Shown here: piece after piece, positions 34,807-43,352 of the stretch
Layout of the letters: each line of letters begins with the position of its first letter
Position numbering within the stretch: position 1 is the first letter of the stretch
From: Corynebacterium minutissimum
GTDB lineage: Bacteria > Actinomycetota > Actinomycetes > Mycobacteriales > Mycobacteriaceae
Reading direction: 5' to 3'
Assembly: GCF_000805675.1 (NCBI RefSeq)
Contig: NZ_JSEF01000010.1
Coordinates: forward strand, 1 to 50,139
Length of the DNA: 50,139 bases
The notes under the pieces: model-generated
What the model was told of the DNA's origin: nothing
What the model saw: only the letters and a program-made list of their open reading frames with translations
Database searches by the model: none
Program-made: the position numbers and the translations under genes

Positions 34807-34877
34807 AACCTCCCGAACTTGCGAAAGTCTTAGCCCAGATAGGATTTCTGAGCAGACTTTCGTGAGTTCGGGAGGTT
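34807..34877. repeat. 24-bp-arm inverted repeat between convergent genes
   Basis: Arms 34807-34830 and 34854-34877 match at 22 of 24 positions around a 23-nt loop (outer part AACCTCCCGAACT). It lies between deaD and the convergent 4-TM gene. T-rich sequence follows on both strands (TTTTC on minus, GTTTTC a few bases later on plus), so a bidirectional terminator is the simplest reading. Confidence 0.8.
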
Positions 34878-34917
34878 GTGCGTTTTCGGTGTGCTGTCCT
34901 GGGACTCTAAAAGTGAG

Positions 34918-35361
34918 TTACACGTACATCAGGATGGCGCAGACAACCCACAGCAAGTTGAAGATACCGGAGAACATCGCCAGCTGCTTCTTCAGCTTGG
35001 CAACATCGGCGGTGCCGGGGGAAGCGATGGCGGCCATAGACTTGTTCTGCTTCGGGATCACTACGACGAGGAGAATCACCCACGCGATGACGGCGAGCAG
35101 GATCGCGATGTGGAACTGAACCTGGGACTTATAGGCGTCAAGGTCAGTAAGGAAGACAGCCAGGCCGATTACCGGAACGATGACAGAGATGTATCCATAG
35201 GTGGTGGTGATCTTGTTGAGGACGCCCGCAGCACCAGCAGCGGACGCATCGCCAGCAGCGGCCTTCTCAAGTTGGCCCGGGAAGGCAGAAGTGGAGACAC
35301 ACACGGTACCGACCAACAAAATAGCGGCGAAGGCGTGGAGGAAGATGAGCAAGCTAGTCAT
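34918..35361 (-). CDS. Small four-TM membrane protein of unknown function
   Basis: A 147-residue protein with four hydrophobic helices: MTSLLIFLHAFAAILLVG, YGYISVIVPVIGLAVF, HIAILLAVIAWVILLVVV and a C-terminal helix ending ILMYV. It resembles DUF2269/CopD-like small membrane proteins, but no catalytic residues identify a function. It lies 46 bp downstream of the HNH nuclease gene on the same strand, so the two may be co-transcribed. No Shine-Dalgarno lies near ATG 35361; minus-strand TAAACA lies 9 nt upstream. Confidence 0.75.
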   Translation of the reverse strand: MTSLLIFLHAFAAILLVGTVCVSTSAFPGQLEKAAAGDASAAGAAGVLNKITTTYGYISVIVPVIGLAVFLTDLDAYKSQVQFHIAILLAVIAWVILLVVVIPKQNKSMAAIASPGTADVAKLKKQLAMFSGIFNLLWVVCAILMYV

Positions 35362-35407
35362 GAGGAGAAGTGTTTACCTTTCTGGTCACGGGTTTCCCTG
35401 CGAAAGT

Positions 35408-35956
35408 CTAACGACGGTCCGTAATGAAATCGAATCGACACTGATGACGCATGGCCTCGTAGTCACGGGCGGGGAGTGGTAGTTCATACTTCCGCGCCAC
35501 GGCAGCAAGCCTTCGCGAATAGTCACAGCGATCCGCTGGTGGAAGCCAGTCACCAGGCAATGAATCTGACTTTGCTTGGTTAAGAGTTCGGGCGGTGGCA
35601 ACAAGGTTGAGCGGGTCGTTAGCAAACGCTAGCTTGTGCTCTCTTGTCCACGTCGATGCACCGAGGTCCCATGCCGCGGAGAGCGGAAAGACGTGGTCCA
35701 CTTCAACGCGGTCCGGGGCAGGGCCGCGGGAGTACGGGTCATAAAGAATGCCGTTAATGGTTTGGGTGTCCTTGATGGCCTCGCGTGTGCCGGGCAGCCA
35801 ACCGCCAAAGTCAGCACGTTCATAGCCAGGTGTCGATACGCGCGCGGGCACTGTGGCCACTCCTAGGTTGGGGCCGGGGAAGAAGTGGTATCCGGCATAT
35901 GTGAGTGTGGCTAGGGAAAGGAGGCCGAAATAGGCCGTACGCAGGTCCATGACCAT
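35408..35956 (-). CDS. Membrane-anchored or secreted HNH-family nuclease (DUF1524-like)
   Basis: A 182-residue protein. An N-terminal hydrophobic segment (~8-25, YFGLLSLATLTYAGYHFF) should anchor it in or carry it across the membrane. The nuclease core follows: VEVDHVFPLSAAWDLGAS (catalytic His) and NDPLNLVATARTLNQAKSD, as in DUF1524/GmrSD-type HNH proteins. Extracellular nucleases of this kind are common in actinobacteria and may scavenge DNA. ATG 35956 and ATG 35950 are both possible starts, without a clear ribosome-binding site. It diverges from the lipase gene. Confidence 0.85.
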   Translation of the reverse strand: MVMDLRTAYFGLLSLATLTYAGYHFFPGPNLGVATVPARVSTPGYERADFGGWLPGTREAIKDTQTINGILYDPYSRGPAPDRVEVDHVFPLSAAWDLGASTWTREHKLAFANDPLNLVATARTLNQAKSDSLPGDWLPPADRCDYSRRLAAVARKYELPLPARDYEAMRHQCRFDFITDRR

Positions 35957-36046
35957 TTAGACTGTGTGCAACGTTGAGAGGTTCCCTGTAGAGAGATGTC
36001 GAGAAGCGTGGAGATGAAGGGAAGGTGTGCGGGGGATTAATAAAAC

Positions 36047-36076
36047 TTGACACAATCAAATGAAGGTTAATAATAA
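36047..36076 (+). promoter_or_regulatory. Promoter of the secreted lipase gene
   Basis: TTGACA at 36047-36052, an 18-bp spacer and TAATAA at 36071-36076 make a near-consensus sigma-A type promoter about 70 bp before the lipase start. The surroundings are AT-rich. Confidence 0.6.
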
Positions 36077-36145
36077 ACATGACCTTTCTTAGAAAGAGTC
36101 AAAACTTATCGCACCTGCTGACACTGCTTAAAGAAAGGAAATGCA

Positions 36146-37486
36146 GTGAAATCGTCCCTTCCCATTCTTACTGTGGCATGTCTCGTTGCCACATCAAGCC
36201 CTGTTGCCTTAGCACAGGAAGTCGCGCCAGAACTACCAGAATCCGCTCTCGCTGAGGAAGCCCTTAAAGATCCCGTAGCAACGAAGAGCCCGGAGCAATC
36301 CGGTGATATTGAGGATGCTGCAGAGGAGTTGAAGAACTACTCCACGGCACCGGAACCTGGTATGAACAACCCGGTCGGAGATGAATACTCGGCCTTCTAC
36401 CACGATTCCGTTGATGTGGAGTCGTCCACCCCCGGCCAACTTTTCCGTTCCGAGCCTGTTCGCAACCCGTCGAACACCCTCGGAATTACCAACATTGGAC
36501 CGTACAAGGCCCAGCGAATCCTGTATTCCTCTACCAACCGCACTGGAAAAAAGACTGCCGTTAGCGGCATTGTTATTGAGCCCAAAGCTGCGTGGGTGGG
36601 GCCCAGCCCGCGCCCAGTTGTAGCATTCGCTCCGGGAACGCAGGGAGTGGCAGACCGATGCGCGCCGTCGCGCAAGATCGCTGAAGGTGTGGGGGACTAC
36701 GAGCAGTTCTTCTTTGAGCAATATCTGAAGAAGGGCTATGCGGTTGTGGTCACAGACTATGAAGGTCTTGGGACCCCAGGTATGCACACCTACATGGATC
36801 GAATCTCTCAGGCGCATGCCGTCTTGGATAGTGCGCGTGCAGCACAGCAGCTTAGCGGTTGGGATATTGCTGCCGATAACCCCGTGTTCATCAACGGTTA
36901 CTCGCAGGGCGGTGGGGCAGCGGCATCAGCAGCGGAGCTCTATGACGATTACGCGCCTGAACTTAACGTCAAACTAGCTACCATTGGCGCTGCACCCGCC
37001 GACCTGACGTTGCTGCCGCCGGCGCTCGACGGCACGTTGTACTTCCTGTTTGAATCCTATGCGTTGCTGGGACTGAGTGACTCTTATGGGGAAGACCTTT
37101 ACTCCCATCTCAATGAGAAGGGCGCTGAAATCCTTAAACGCGCCACCAACACCTGTACCTTGGGGCTCACAAGCTTTGCAGGAACTACTATTGAGCAGAT
37201 CAGCAATGAGGAGAAGGATGTTGACCAGTTCATCGCTTCTGCGCCATACGACCGGATCCTCGCGGACCAGCACATCGGTTACGATGCGCCGTCGATCCCA
37301 GTGGTAGTCACGCATGGCCGCGGCGATGACGTGATTCCTTTTTCGACCGCTGAGCAATTGGTTAACCAATGGACATCGCGCGGCGCGAACGTGACGTTTA
37401 TCCCGAATGATGCACGTTCACATGTTGCTGGCACCGTCCCACACATTACTGAGTCAGTCAAAGCTATTGAAGCGGCGTTGTCTTAA
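36146..37486 (+). CDS. Secreted lipase (secretory lipase family)
   Basis: A 446-residue secreted alpha/beta-hydrolase. Signal peptide: KSS, hydrophobic core, then ALA-QE with cleavage after residue 23. Catalytic residues: Ser253 in GYSQGG, Asp394 or 395 in THGRGDDVIPF, and His426 in ARSHVAGT. It fits the LIP (secretory lipase) family found in Corynebacterium and fungi, acting on triacylglycerols or other esters outside the cell. It starts at GTG 36146 with AAAGGAA 7 nt upstream; the nearby ATG 36141 is out of frame and stops at once. A near-consensus promoter lies upstream. Confidence 0.92.
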   Translation: MKSSLPILTVACLVATSSPVALAQEVAPELPESALAEEALKDPVATKSPEQSGDIEDAAEELKNYSTAPEPGMNNPVGDEYSAFYHDSVDVESSTPGQLFRSEPVRNPSNTLGITNIGPYKAQRILYSSTNRTGKKTAVSGIVIEPKAAWVGPSPRPVVAFAPGTQGVADRCAPSRKIAEGVGDYEQFFFEQYLKKGYAVVVTDYEGLGTPGMHTYMDRISQAHAVLDSARAAQQLSGWDIAADNPVFINGYSQGGGAAASAAELYDDYAPELNVKLATIGAAPADLTLLPPALDGTLYFLFESYALLGLSDSYGEDLYSHLNEKGAEILKRATNTCTLGLTSFAGTTIEQISNEEKDVDQFIASAPYDRILADQHIGYDAPSIPVVVTHGRGDDVIPFSTAEQLVNQWTSRGANVTFIPNDARSHVAGTVPHITESVKAIEAALS

Positions 37487-37507
37487 AAGTTCTTGCGCAT
37501 AAGACAA

Positions 37508-37550
37508 ACCCCTCGCCGAAGCTTCGTGATGAATTAGCTCAGCGAGGGGC
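37508..37550 (-). terminator. Probable terminator of putP
   Basis: CCCCTCGC (37509-37516) pairs with GCGAGGGG (37542-37549), with an inner CGAAGCTTCG palindrome. On the minus strand the stem is followed by TTTGTCTT, 30 bp after the putP stop. It may also slow read-through from the convergent lipase gene. Confidence 0.75.
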
Positions 37551-37580
37551 TTGAAAAGAAATGGGATAGGGGGTCAGCGT

Positions 37581-39143
37581 TTAGCTTTGCACCTGTTCCG
37601 CAGCCTCCTCGAAGTCGAGGTTCTTGTTGTTCTCGACGAGTTTGGCCAGGCGGGAAGCCTCCTCAAACTCCTGGGTGACCTTCTCGTCCGGGGCCTTGGT
37701 GGCCAGGGAAACACCGACGGCCACGAGCAGAGCGGAGATGAAGCCCGGAACCAGCTCGTAGAGGGTATCGCCCAGCGGGCTCATGCCCCAGCCGATGGCC
37801 ACGATGGCGCCGGTGAGCATGCCGGCGATGGCGCCGGTGGAGTTCAGGCGCTTCCAGTACAGCGACAGAAGGACAATCGGGCCGAAGGCGGAACCGAAGC
37901 CAGCCCAGGCGAAGCCAACGAGACCCAGAATCGAGTCGGATGGGTTGATGGCCAGCACAGCGGCGATGATGGCGATGGCCACGACAGCGGTACGAGACAG
38001 GTTGATCAGGACGTCCTGGCTCGGCTTCTTTTTAGCGAAGATGAGGTAGAGGTCCTCAATCAGGGAGGTGGAAACAACCAGCATCTGGGAGGACATGGTG
38101 GACATGATGGCTGCCAGAACAGCGGTCAGGACCAGACCAGCGAACAGCGGGTGGAACATAACCTGTGCCATGTCCAGGAAGATGGTCTCATAGTTCTCCT
38201 GGTCAGTGATGGAGTGACCAGTCTGAGTGAAGAAGACGGTACCGGACAGTGCCACGAAGATAGCACCAATCAGGGAGATACCCATCCAGCTGACACCGTA
38301 GAAACGGCCCGCGCGGGCATCGGAAGGCTTACGCAGCGCCATGAAGCGGACGATGATGTGCGGCTGGCCAAAGTAGCCCAAGCCCCACGCCAAGTTACCG
38401 ATGATGACGGCAGCGGAAACGCCGGAGAACATCGAGAAGTAGTTCGGGTTCTCAATAACGCCACCGGTGGCGTAGGGGTTCTCAGCAGCGAAGCTGAAGA
38501 TCTCGCCAGGGTTGTCCAGTGCGAAGAGCACCATAATCGGCACGATGATGAGGGAAGCGAACATGAGCAGGCCCTGGACGGTATCGGTATAGGACACCGC
38601 GAGGAAGCCACCGACGAAGGTGTAGAACACCGTCACGGCAGCCACGACGAGCATGCCGACCATGTAGTCGCCGCCGAAGCTGGACTCGAAGTAGCGGCCA
38701 CCGGCGACCATGCCGGAGGATACGTAGAAGGTGAAGAAGAAGATAATGATGGCTGCAGCAATGATGCGCAGCATGCGCGACTTATCGTGCAGGCGGTTCT
38801 CGAAGAAGGACGGCACGGTAATCGAGTTGCCGGCAATTTCGGAGTAGGAGCGCAGACGCGGCGCAACCCACTTCCAGTTCGCCCAAGCACCGGCAAGAAG
38901 ACCGATGGCCATCCAGAGCTCGGACATACCGGTGAGGAACAGGGCGCCAGGCAGGCCCATGAGAATCCAGCCGGACATATCGGACGCACCGGCGGACAGT
39001 GCGGCTACGAACGGGTGAAGCCCGCGGCCGGCTAGAACATAGTCGTCGTATTCATCCGTCTGCTTGTAGCTCCAGAAGCCGATGGCGGCCATGGCAAGCA
39101 GATAGATGATCATCGCAACGACGTACCAAGTGGAGTCTTGCAC
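37581..39143 (-). CDS. putP: Sodium/proline symporter
   Basis: A protein of about 520 residues in the sodium:solute symporter family, importing proline with Na+. About 13 transmembrane helices are visible. Family features include ASDMSGWILMGLPGALFLTG, the SYTDTVQG segment and GNLAWGLGYFGQPHI, all typical of PutP. The frame is open to 39182, but GTG 39143 is preferred because AAGGAG lies 6 nt upstream. The last ~40 residues form a hydrophilic tail. The gene is monocistronic, with a terminator just beyond its stop. Confidence 0.95.
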   Translation of the reverse strand: MQDSTWYVVAMIIYLLAMAAIGFWSYKQTDEYDDYVLAGRGLHPFVAALSAGASDMSGWILMGLPGALFLTGMSELWMAIGLLAGAWANWKWVAPRLRSYSEIAGNSITVPSFFENRLHDKSRMLRIIAAAIIIFFFTFYVSSGMVAGGRYFESSFGGDYMVGMLVVAAVTVFYTFVGGFLAVSYTDTVQGLLMFASLIIVPIMVLFALDNPGEIFSFAAENPYATGGVIENPNYFSMFSGVSAAVIIGNLAWGLGYFGQPHIIVRFMALRKPSDARAGRFYGVSWMGISLIGAIFVALSGTVFFTQTGHSITDQENYETIFLDMAQVMFHPLFAGLVLTAVLAAIMSTMSSQMLVVSTSLIEDLYLIFAKKKPSQDVLINLSRTAVVAIAIIAAVLAINPSDSILGLVGFAWAGFGSAFGPIVLLSLYWKRLNSTGAIAGMLTGAIVAIGWGMSPLGDTLYELVPGFISALLVAVGVSLATKAPDEKVTQEFEEASRLAKLVENNKNLDFEEAAEQVQS

Positions 39144-39372
39144 TGATCTCTCCTTGAGATTGAGATTAAGAGTAGGACGCATTCACGCTAACGAGGTAAA
39201 CGGTCCTGCCCAACTGAAAATCGGCAAGGCGACCAGTATTTGGTTACCTTGGTCACAGCTTAATGTACGGTCTTACTGGCGTAACGCTGAAATGTAACGA
39301 GACTATAACGATTGGGTATTGTGGCAGCATTTGGGAACTTTCTGCCCCCAGTGCCCCCAGATGGTGTGCTGC

Positions 39373-39386
39373 TAAACTGGCCGTTA
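39373..39386 (+). promoter_or_regulatory. -10 box of a leaderless start (helZ)
   Basis: TAAACT (39373-39378) ends 7 nt before ATG 39386, with no ribosome-binding site. The arrangement is the same as at the RpiR and hutR genes. Confidence 0.55.
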
Positions 39387-42300
39387 TGGCTTCTTACCTG
39401 CTGCATGGCCTCTGGCTGCCCGTCTCTGGCCTGAGTCTATGGATCGAACAGGTCGAAGGACACAAGATCGTCATGCCCTCCGCTGTACCGGAGCGCACCT
39501 TCCCCGATGTTGTCGACACCATCTTGGAGAAGAAGACGTTTCGTAACCGAGCGCGGGTATCGCTGCGCACTCCGAAAGGAAAAGACGTCTCCCTCATGGT
39601 GCCTATGGCCATGTTCGCACCTGATGAGGCAGTTGAGACCTTGGCCAAATTAGAATTTCTCGACACGGGCAGCCAAGCGGTGACGGCAGAGCAGCGCTTG
39701 ACCATTGCCCCAGACCTCATGTGGCTCATCCGGGCCTACCGCGGTCTCTACCGTTTTGTGCGCGCTGGGCGCGTGACTATTCGCCTTTCCTACCAAGCAG
39801 GCGAGTGGTATCCCATGTGGCAGCTCGCCTCCGGATTAGGAGAGCGCAGCTGGTTGGCGGAGATGCTTGCCTCAGCACCAGGCATTCTGACGATTAATAA
39901 CCGTGCGCTCTCAGATGATTTAGCTGATGAGCTTACGCACTGGATTGCCTATACCCAGCTGCGCCCACAGATCGATGCTCCACGTGCAGCTCCCTGGCAT
40001 GATTTCGCCCTTTCGCTGCTGAAGACTGCACCAGTGAAGAAGGGGCGTGCCCAGCTGCTTCGCGGGCTCAACGAGTGGAAAGACTCCATCACCTCGGTGG
40101 ATCTCCAGCTGGTGTTCCTCGTAGAAGAGCCAGAAAATGATGAAGACCCTGAAGAGACCGTCTGGCCCATCCGCGTGCTTGTGCGCTCCGGCACCGATTC
40201 GCCGCGCCCAGTGAAGCAGGAGCAGCTGGATCGGGGGAGCGTCGAGAAGCTGCGTGATGCCCGCCGCCACGCCTTCGACGTAGCCCCGCGCCTGAAATAC
40301 AACTCCGGGGCACCCTCGCCCTATGCCGGTGACTGGGACGTATACCTGACGACCGAACAACTCGTGGAGTTTGTCACCCACGATGCTGCAGCCTTGCGCA
40401 AGGCCGGTTTCACCGTCATGCTGCCGAAGTCGTGGTCGCATATGGAGACCAAGGCCCGGCTAGAGACCGTCGAGGCTCACGATCCTGCCGAGGGTGCCAC
40501 GAAGGCCCATATCGGCATGGAAAAACTCGTCAACTATGACTGGAAGCTCTCCGTCGGTGACACGCAGCTCACCGATGCCGAAATGGAGGAGCTAGTTAAG
40601 TCCAAGTCCGGCCTCATCAAGTTGCGCGGCGAGTGGGTCATGGCGGATACCCAGGCGCTCAACAAGATTCAGCAGTACATGCGCGAGCTCGCCGATACCG
40701 CCCGTAGGCGAGCCCTCAAGGAACTCGAACAGCTCGCAAAAACCGCAGAGATGGCCCGCCAGCTGGAGCAACCCGGCTGGGAGGAGCTCGTCGCTGAGGT
40801 AGAGCGTCGCCGCAAGGAATTCAACGAAGGCGAAGAAGAAAACCTTGTCTCCATCGCGGATCTGCGCGAGATGGCGCTTAAATCCATGGCGGAGGATCCC
40901 ATCGCCTTTACCGGCTCCCAGTGGCACACCTCGTTGCTCGGAGGCCTCGAGACCACCGCCCCGGACCGCGTGGATATCCCAGATACCGTCCACGCGGAGC
41001 TGCGCGATTACCAGCGCCGCGGCGTGGACTGGCTCTACTGGATGTCCCAGAACAATATTGGAGCAGTGCTTGCCGACGACATGGGGTTGGGCAAGACCCT
41101 CCAACTACTGTCGTTGCTGGCCGTCGAAAAGGCGGCGTGGGCGGAAGCCCACGCCGCGGGAGATACGCAAGCCCACGCCGCGGAGGATAAGGACGCCACG
41201 GCGTGGAACCCCACGCTGGTTGTCGCCCCCACCTCCGTCGTGGGCAACTGGGCCCGTGAGGCCGCGCGCTTCGTGCCGAGCTTCAAAGTCGTGGTCCAGC
41301 ACGGCACCGGCAGGCTCAAAGGCGACAAACTTGTGGAGGCAGCGCAGAATGCTGACGTCGTCATCACCTCCTACGGCACCGTGGCCCGTGACTTCCTCAC
41401 CTTGAGCAAGGTGGACTGGGACCGCGTTGTGCTCGATGAGGCCCAAGCCATTAAAAATGCGGCAACGCGTTCCTCTAAAGCAGTGCGCGCTATCCCGTCG
41501 CGCCACCGCGTGGCGCTGACCGGTACGCCGATTGAGAACCGCTTGTCAGAGATGCGCTCCATCCTGGACTACTGCAACCCCGGCATTCTTGGCTCAGCGT
41601 CGTTCTTCCGCAACCACTTTTCCAAGTCCATCGAACGCGAAGGCAACGAGGAAATGGCCGAGCGCCTCCGCCTTCTCACCGCGCCGTTTATCCTGCGCCG
41701 GCTCAAGACTGACCCGAACATCATCGATGACCTGCCTGACAAATCCGAACAGATCATCACCGTGCGCATGACCGACGAGCAGGCGGCGCTGTATAAGGCA
41801 CTGGTTGCTGATGTGGAGCAAGCCTTGGGCAAAAAGGAAGGCATGTCGCGCCGCGGACTCGTGCTGGCCTCGCTTACGCGTATCAAGCAGATTTGTAACC
41901 ACCCGGCCCACTTCCTTGGTGACGGCAGCGCGGTCACCATCAAGGGCAAGCACCGCTCCGGCAAAGTGGAAGAGCTCATGCGCATCGTGGACCAGGCGAT
42001 TGAATCTCGCGAGCGCGTGCTTATCTTTACCCAATACAAGGCCTTCGGCGATATTCTCCAGCCTTATCTATCCGACCAGTTGGGCACTGACATTCCCTTC
42101 CTCCACGGCGGAGTGAGCAAGAACAAACGTGACCAGATGGTGCAGGATTTCCAAGCCGATGACGGAGCTCCCGTCATGCTGCTCTCGCTCAAGGCGGGAG
42201 GTACGGGGTTGAACCTCACGGCGGCGTCGATAGTCGTGCACATGGACCGCTGGTGGAACCCAGCCGTGGAGAACCAGGCCACCGACCGTGCCTTCCGCAT

Positions 42301-42490
42301 CGGTCAGGAGCGCAACGTGCAGGTCTACAAGATGATTACTGCTGGCACGCTGGAGGAGTCCATCCAAGACATCCTCGACGGCAAGACCCAGCTCGCTGGC
42401 GCCGTGGTGGGCGAGGGCGAAGGCTGGCTCACGGAACTAACTCCGGAGCAGCTGGCAGATCTCATGAGCTACAAGGGACAGGAGAACTAA
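39386..42490 (+). CDS. helZ: SNF2/Rad54-family DNA-dependent ATPase (HelZ-like)
   Basis: A 1,034-residue bacterial SWI2/SNF2 ATPase similar to mycobacterial HelZ. The N-terminal ~500 residues are the family-specific region with a helical stretch near 430-480. The ATPase core has DDMGLGKT (564-571), VVAPTSVVGNW, DEAQ (684-687), GTPIENR, the LLSLKAGGTGLNL motif and QATDRAFRIGQ. Between motifs I and Ia is a short insert that repeats 'AHAA', encoded by two copies of GCCCACGCCGCGG. The frame is open from 39263, but MASYLLHGLWLP at 39386 fits the family. A SWIM protein gene follows with no gap, a recurrent partnership. Confidence 0.92.
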   Translation: MASYLLHGLWLPVSGLSLWIEQVEGHKIVMPSAVPERTFPDVVDTILEKKTFRNRARVSLRTPKGKDVSLMVPMAMFAPDEAVETLAKLEFLDTGSQAVTAEQRLTIAPDLMWLIRAYRGLYRFVRAGRVTIRLSYQAGEWYPMWQLASGLGERSWLAEMLASAPGILTINNRALSDDLADELTHWIAYTQLRPQIDAPRAAPWHDFALSLLKTAPVKKGRAQLLRGLNEWKDSITSVDLQLVFLVEEPENDEDPEETVWPIRVLVRSGTDSPRPVKQEQLDRGSVEKLRDARRHAFDVAPRLKYNSGAPSPYAGDWDVYLTTEQLVEFVTHDAAALRKAGFTVMLPKSWSHMETKARLETVEAHDPAEGATKAHIGMEKLVNYDWKLSVGDTQLTDAEMEELVKSKSGLIKLRGEWVMADTQALNKIQQYMRELADTARRRALKELEQLAKTAEMARQLEQPGWEELVAEVERRRKEFNEGEEENLVSIADLREMALKSMAEDPIAFTGSQWHTSLLGGLETTAPDRVDIPDTVHAELRDYQRRGVDWLYWMSQNNIGAVLADDMGLGKTLQLLSLLAVEKAAWAEAHAAGDTQAHAAEDKDATAWNPTLVVAPTSVVGNWAREAARFVPSFKVVVQHGTGRLKGDKLVEAAQNADVVITSYGTVARDFLTLSKVDWDRVVLDEAQAIKNAATRSSKAVRAIPSRHRVALTGTPIENRLSEMRSILDYCNPGILGSASFFRNHFSKSIEREGNEEMAERLRLLTAPFILRRLKTDPNIIDDLPDKSEQIITVRMTDEQAALYKALVADVEQALGKKEGMSRRGLVLASLTRIKQICNHPAHFLGDGSAVTIKGKHRSGKVEELMRIVDQAIESRERVLIFTQYKAFGDILQPYLSDQLGTDIPFLHGGVSKNKRDQMVQDFQADDGAPVMLLSLKAGGTGLNLTAASIVVHMDRWWNPAVENQATDRAFRIGQERNVQVYKMITAGTLEESIQDILDGKTQLAGAVVGEGEGWLTELTPEQLADLMSYKGQEN

Positions 42491-43315
42491 ATGGCACCGG
42501 CACGCCCGAGCGATGACAACGTCATTTACGCTAACTTTGGCACCCGCAAGCGCGTCAGCACGCCCGAGGAGGTCCACCGCGTAGACCGCGTGCGCACGAT
42601 GCAGCCGGCTGCCACGCGCGTGGTGAACTTTGTCAATGGGCAGACGGATTCCGGGCGCATCAGCCGCGGGCGCCAATACGCTACGGAAGGTCACGTCGTG
42701 GGCCTTGACGTGCGCAATGGTGCGGTTCACGGCAAGGTTGCCGGCTCCCAGAACGAGCCTTTCGCGGTGCTCATCCAGGTCCCGTACCGCAACAACGAGG
42801 ACATCGGCCGTTTGTCGGAGATGTTTGCGCGTACCCCCAACTCCGTGGCGAAGGCGAGGGAGGGCCTGCTTGCCGACGACACCCTCGACATCCTCTTTGC
42901 CGAATTCGCCGACGACCTCCGTTTCTCCTGCACCTGCCCTGATCCGGAGTATGTGTGCAAACACATCGTCGCCGTGGCAGATCGCCTTGCTGCGCGCATG
43001 GATGCCGATCCGTCTGTCATCTTCGCCCTGCGCGGACTGGATTTTGCGCGTTTGGAGCAATCCGTCATGGAGCAGGCCAAGGCTGCCTCGGAGGATTCCT
43101 ATAGTGGCGTGGACATGGACCCTGAAGAGCGCAATGCTCTGTTCTGGGAAGGGCGCGAACTGCCACCGCTTCCCGAACCTAAGTACGCACCCGCAGTGGA
43201 TGATTCTGACCCTGACCTGCTGCGCCGTGCCATGCGTGCGGTGAGTCATACGAACATAGATGTGCTTCGTGCAGTCTCCGATGTCGATGACCTTTACTAC
43301 CATCTGACGCATTAA
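42491..43315 (+). CDS. SWIM zinc-finger protein, partner of the SNF2 ATPase
   Basis: A 274-residue protein with a SWIM finger CTCPDPEYVCKH: Cys147, Cys149, Cys156 and His158. SWIM domains bind DNA or protein and in bacteria are often encoded next to SNF2 ATPases. The ATG abuts the helZ TAA, and the Shine-Dalgarno (GGACAGGAG) lies inside helZ, so translation is coupled. The C-terminal region after residue 200 is acidic. Its exact job is not known. Confidence 0.9.
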   Translation: MAPARPSDDNVIYANFGTRKRVSTPEEVHRVDRVRTMQPAATRVVNFVNGQTDSGRISRGRQYATEGHVVGLDVRNGAVHGKVAGSQNEPFAVLIQVPYRNNEDIGRLSEMFARTPNSVAKAREGLLADDTLDILFAEFADDLRFSCTCPDPEYVCKHIVAVADRLAARMDADPSVIFALRGLDFARLEQSVMEQAKAASEDSYSGVDMDPEERNALFWEGRELPPLPEPKYAPAVDDSDPDLLRRAMRAVSHTNIDVLRAVSDVDDLYYHLTH

Positions 43316-43352
43316 CGATATCGCCTCCGTGTCGAGTGAGGAGTAAGAATTC

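Noticed and set aside
37551..39035. 494-codon plus-strand frame
   Set aside because: It is antisense to putP; the Gly/His/Glu-rich composition is the complement of a membrane protein.
39920..40441. 173-codon minus-strand frame
   Set aside because: It lies inside helZ on the opposite strand, with no start signal or family.
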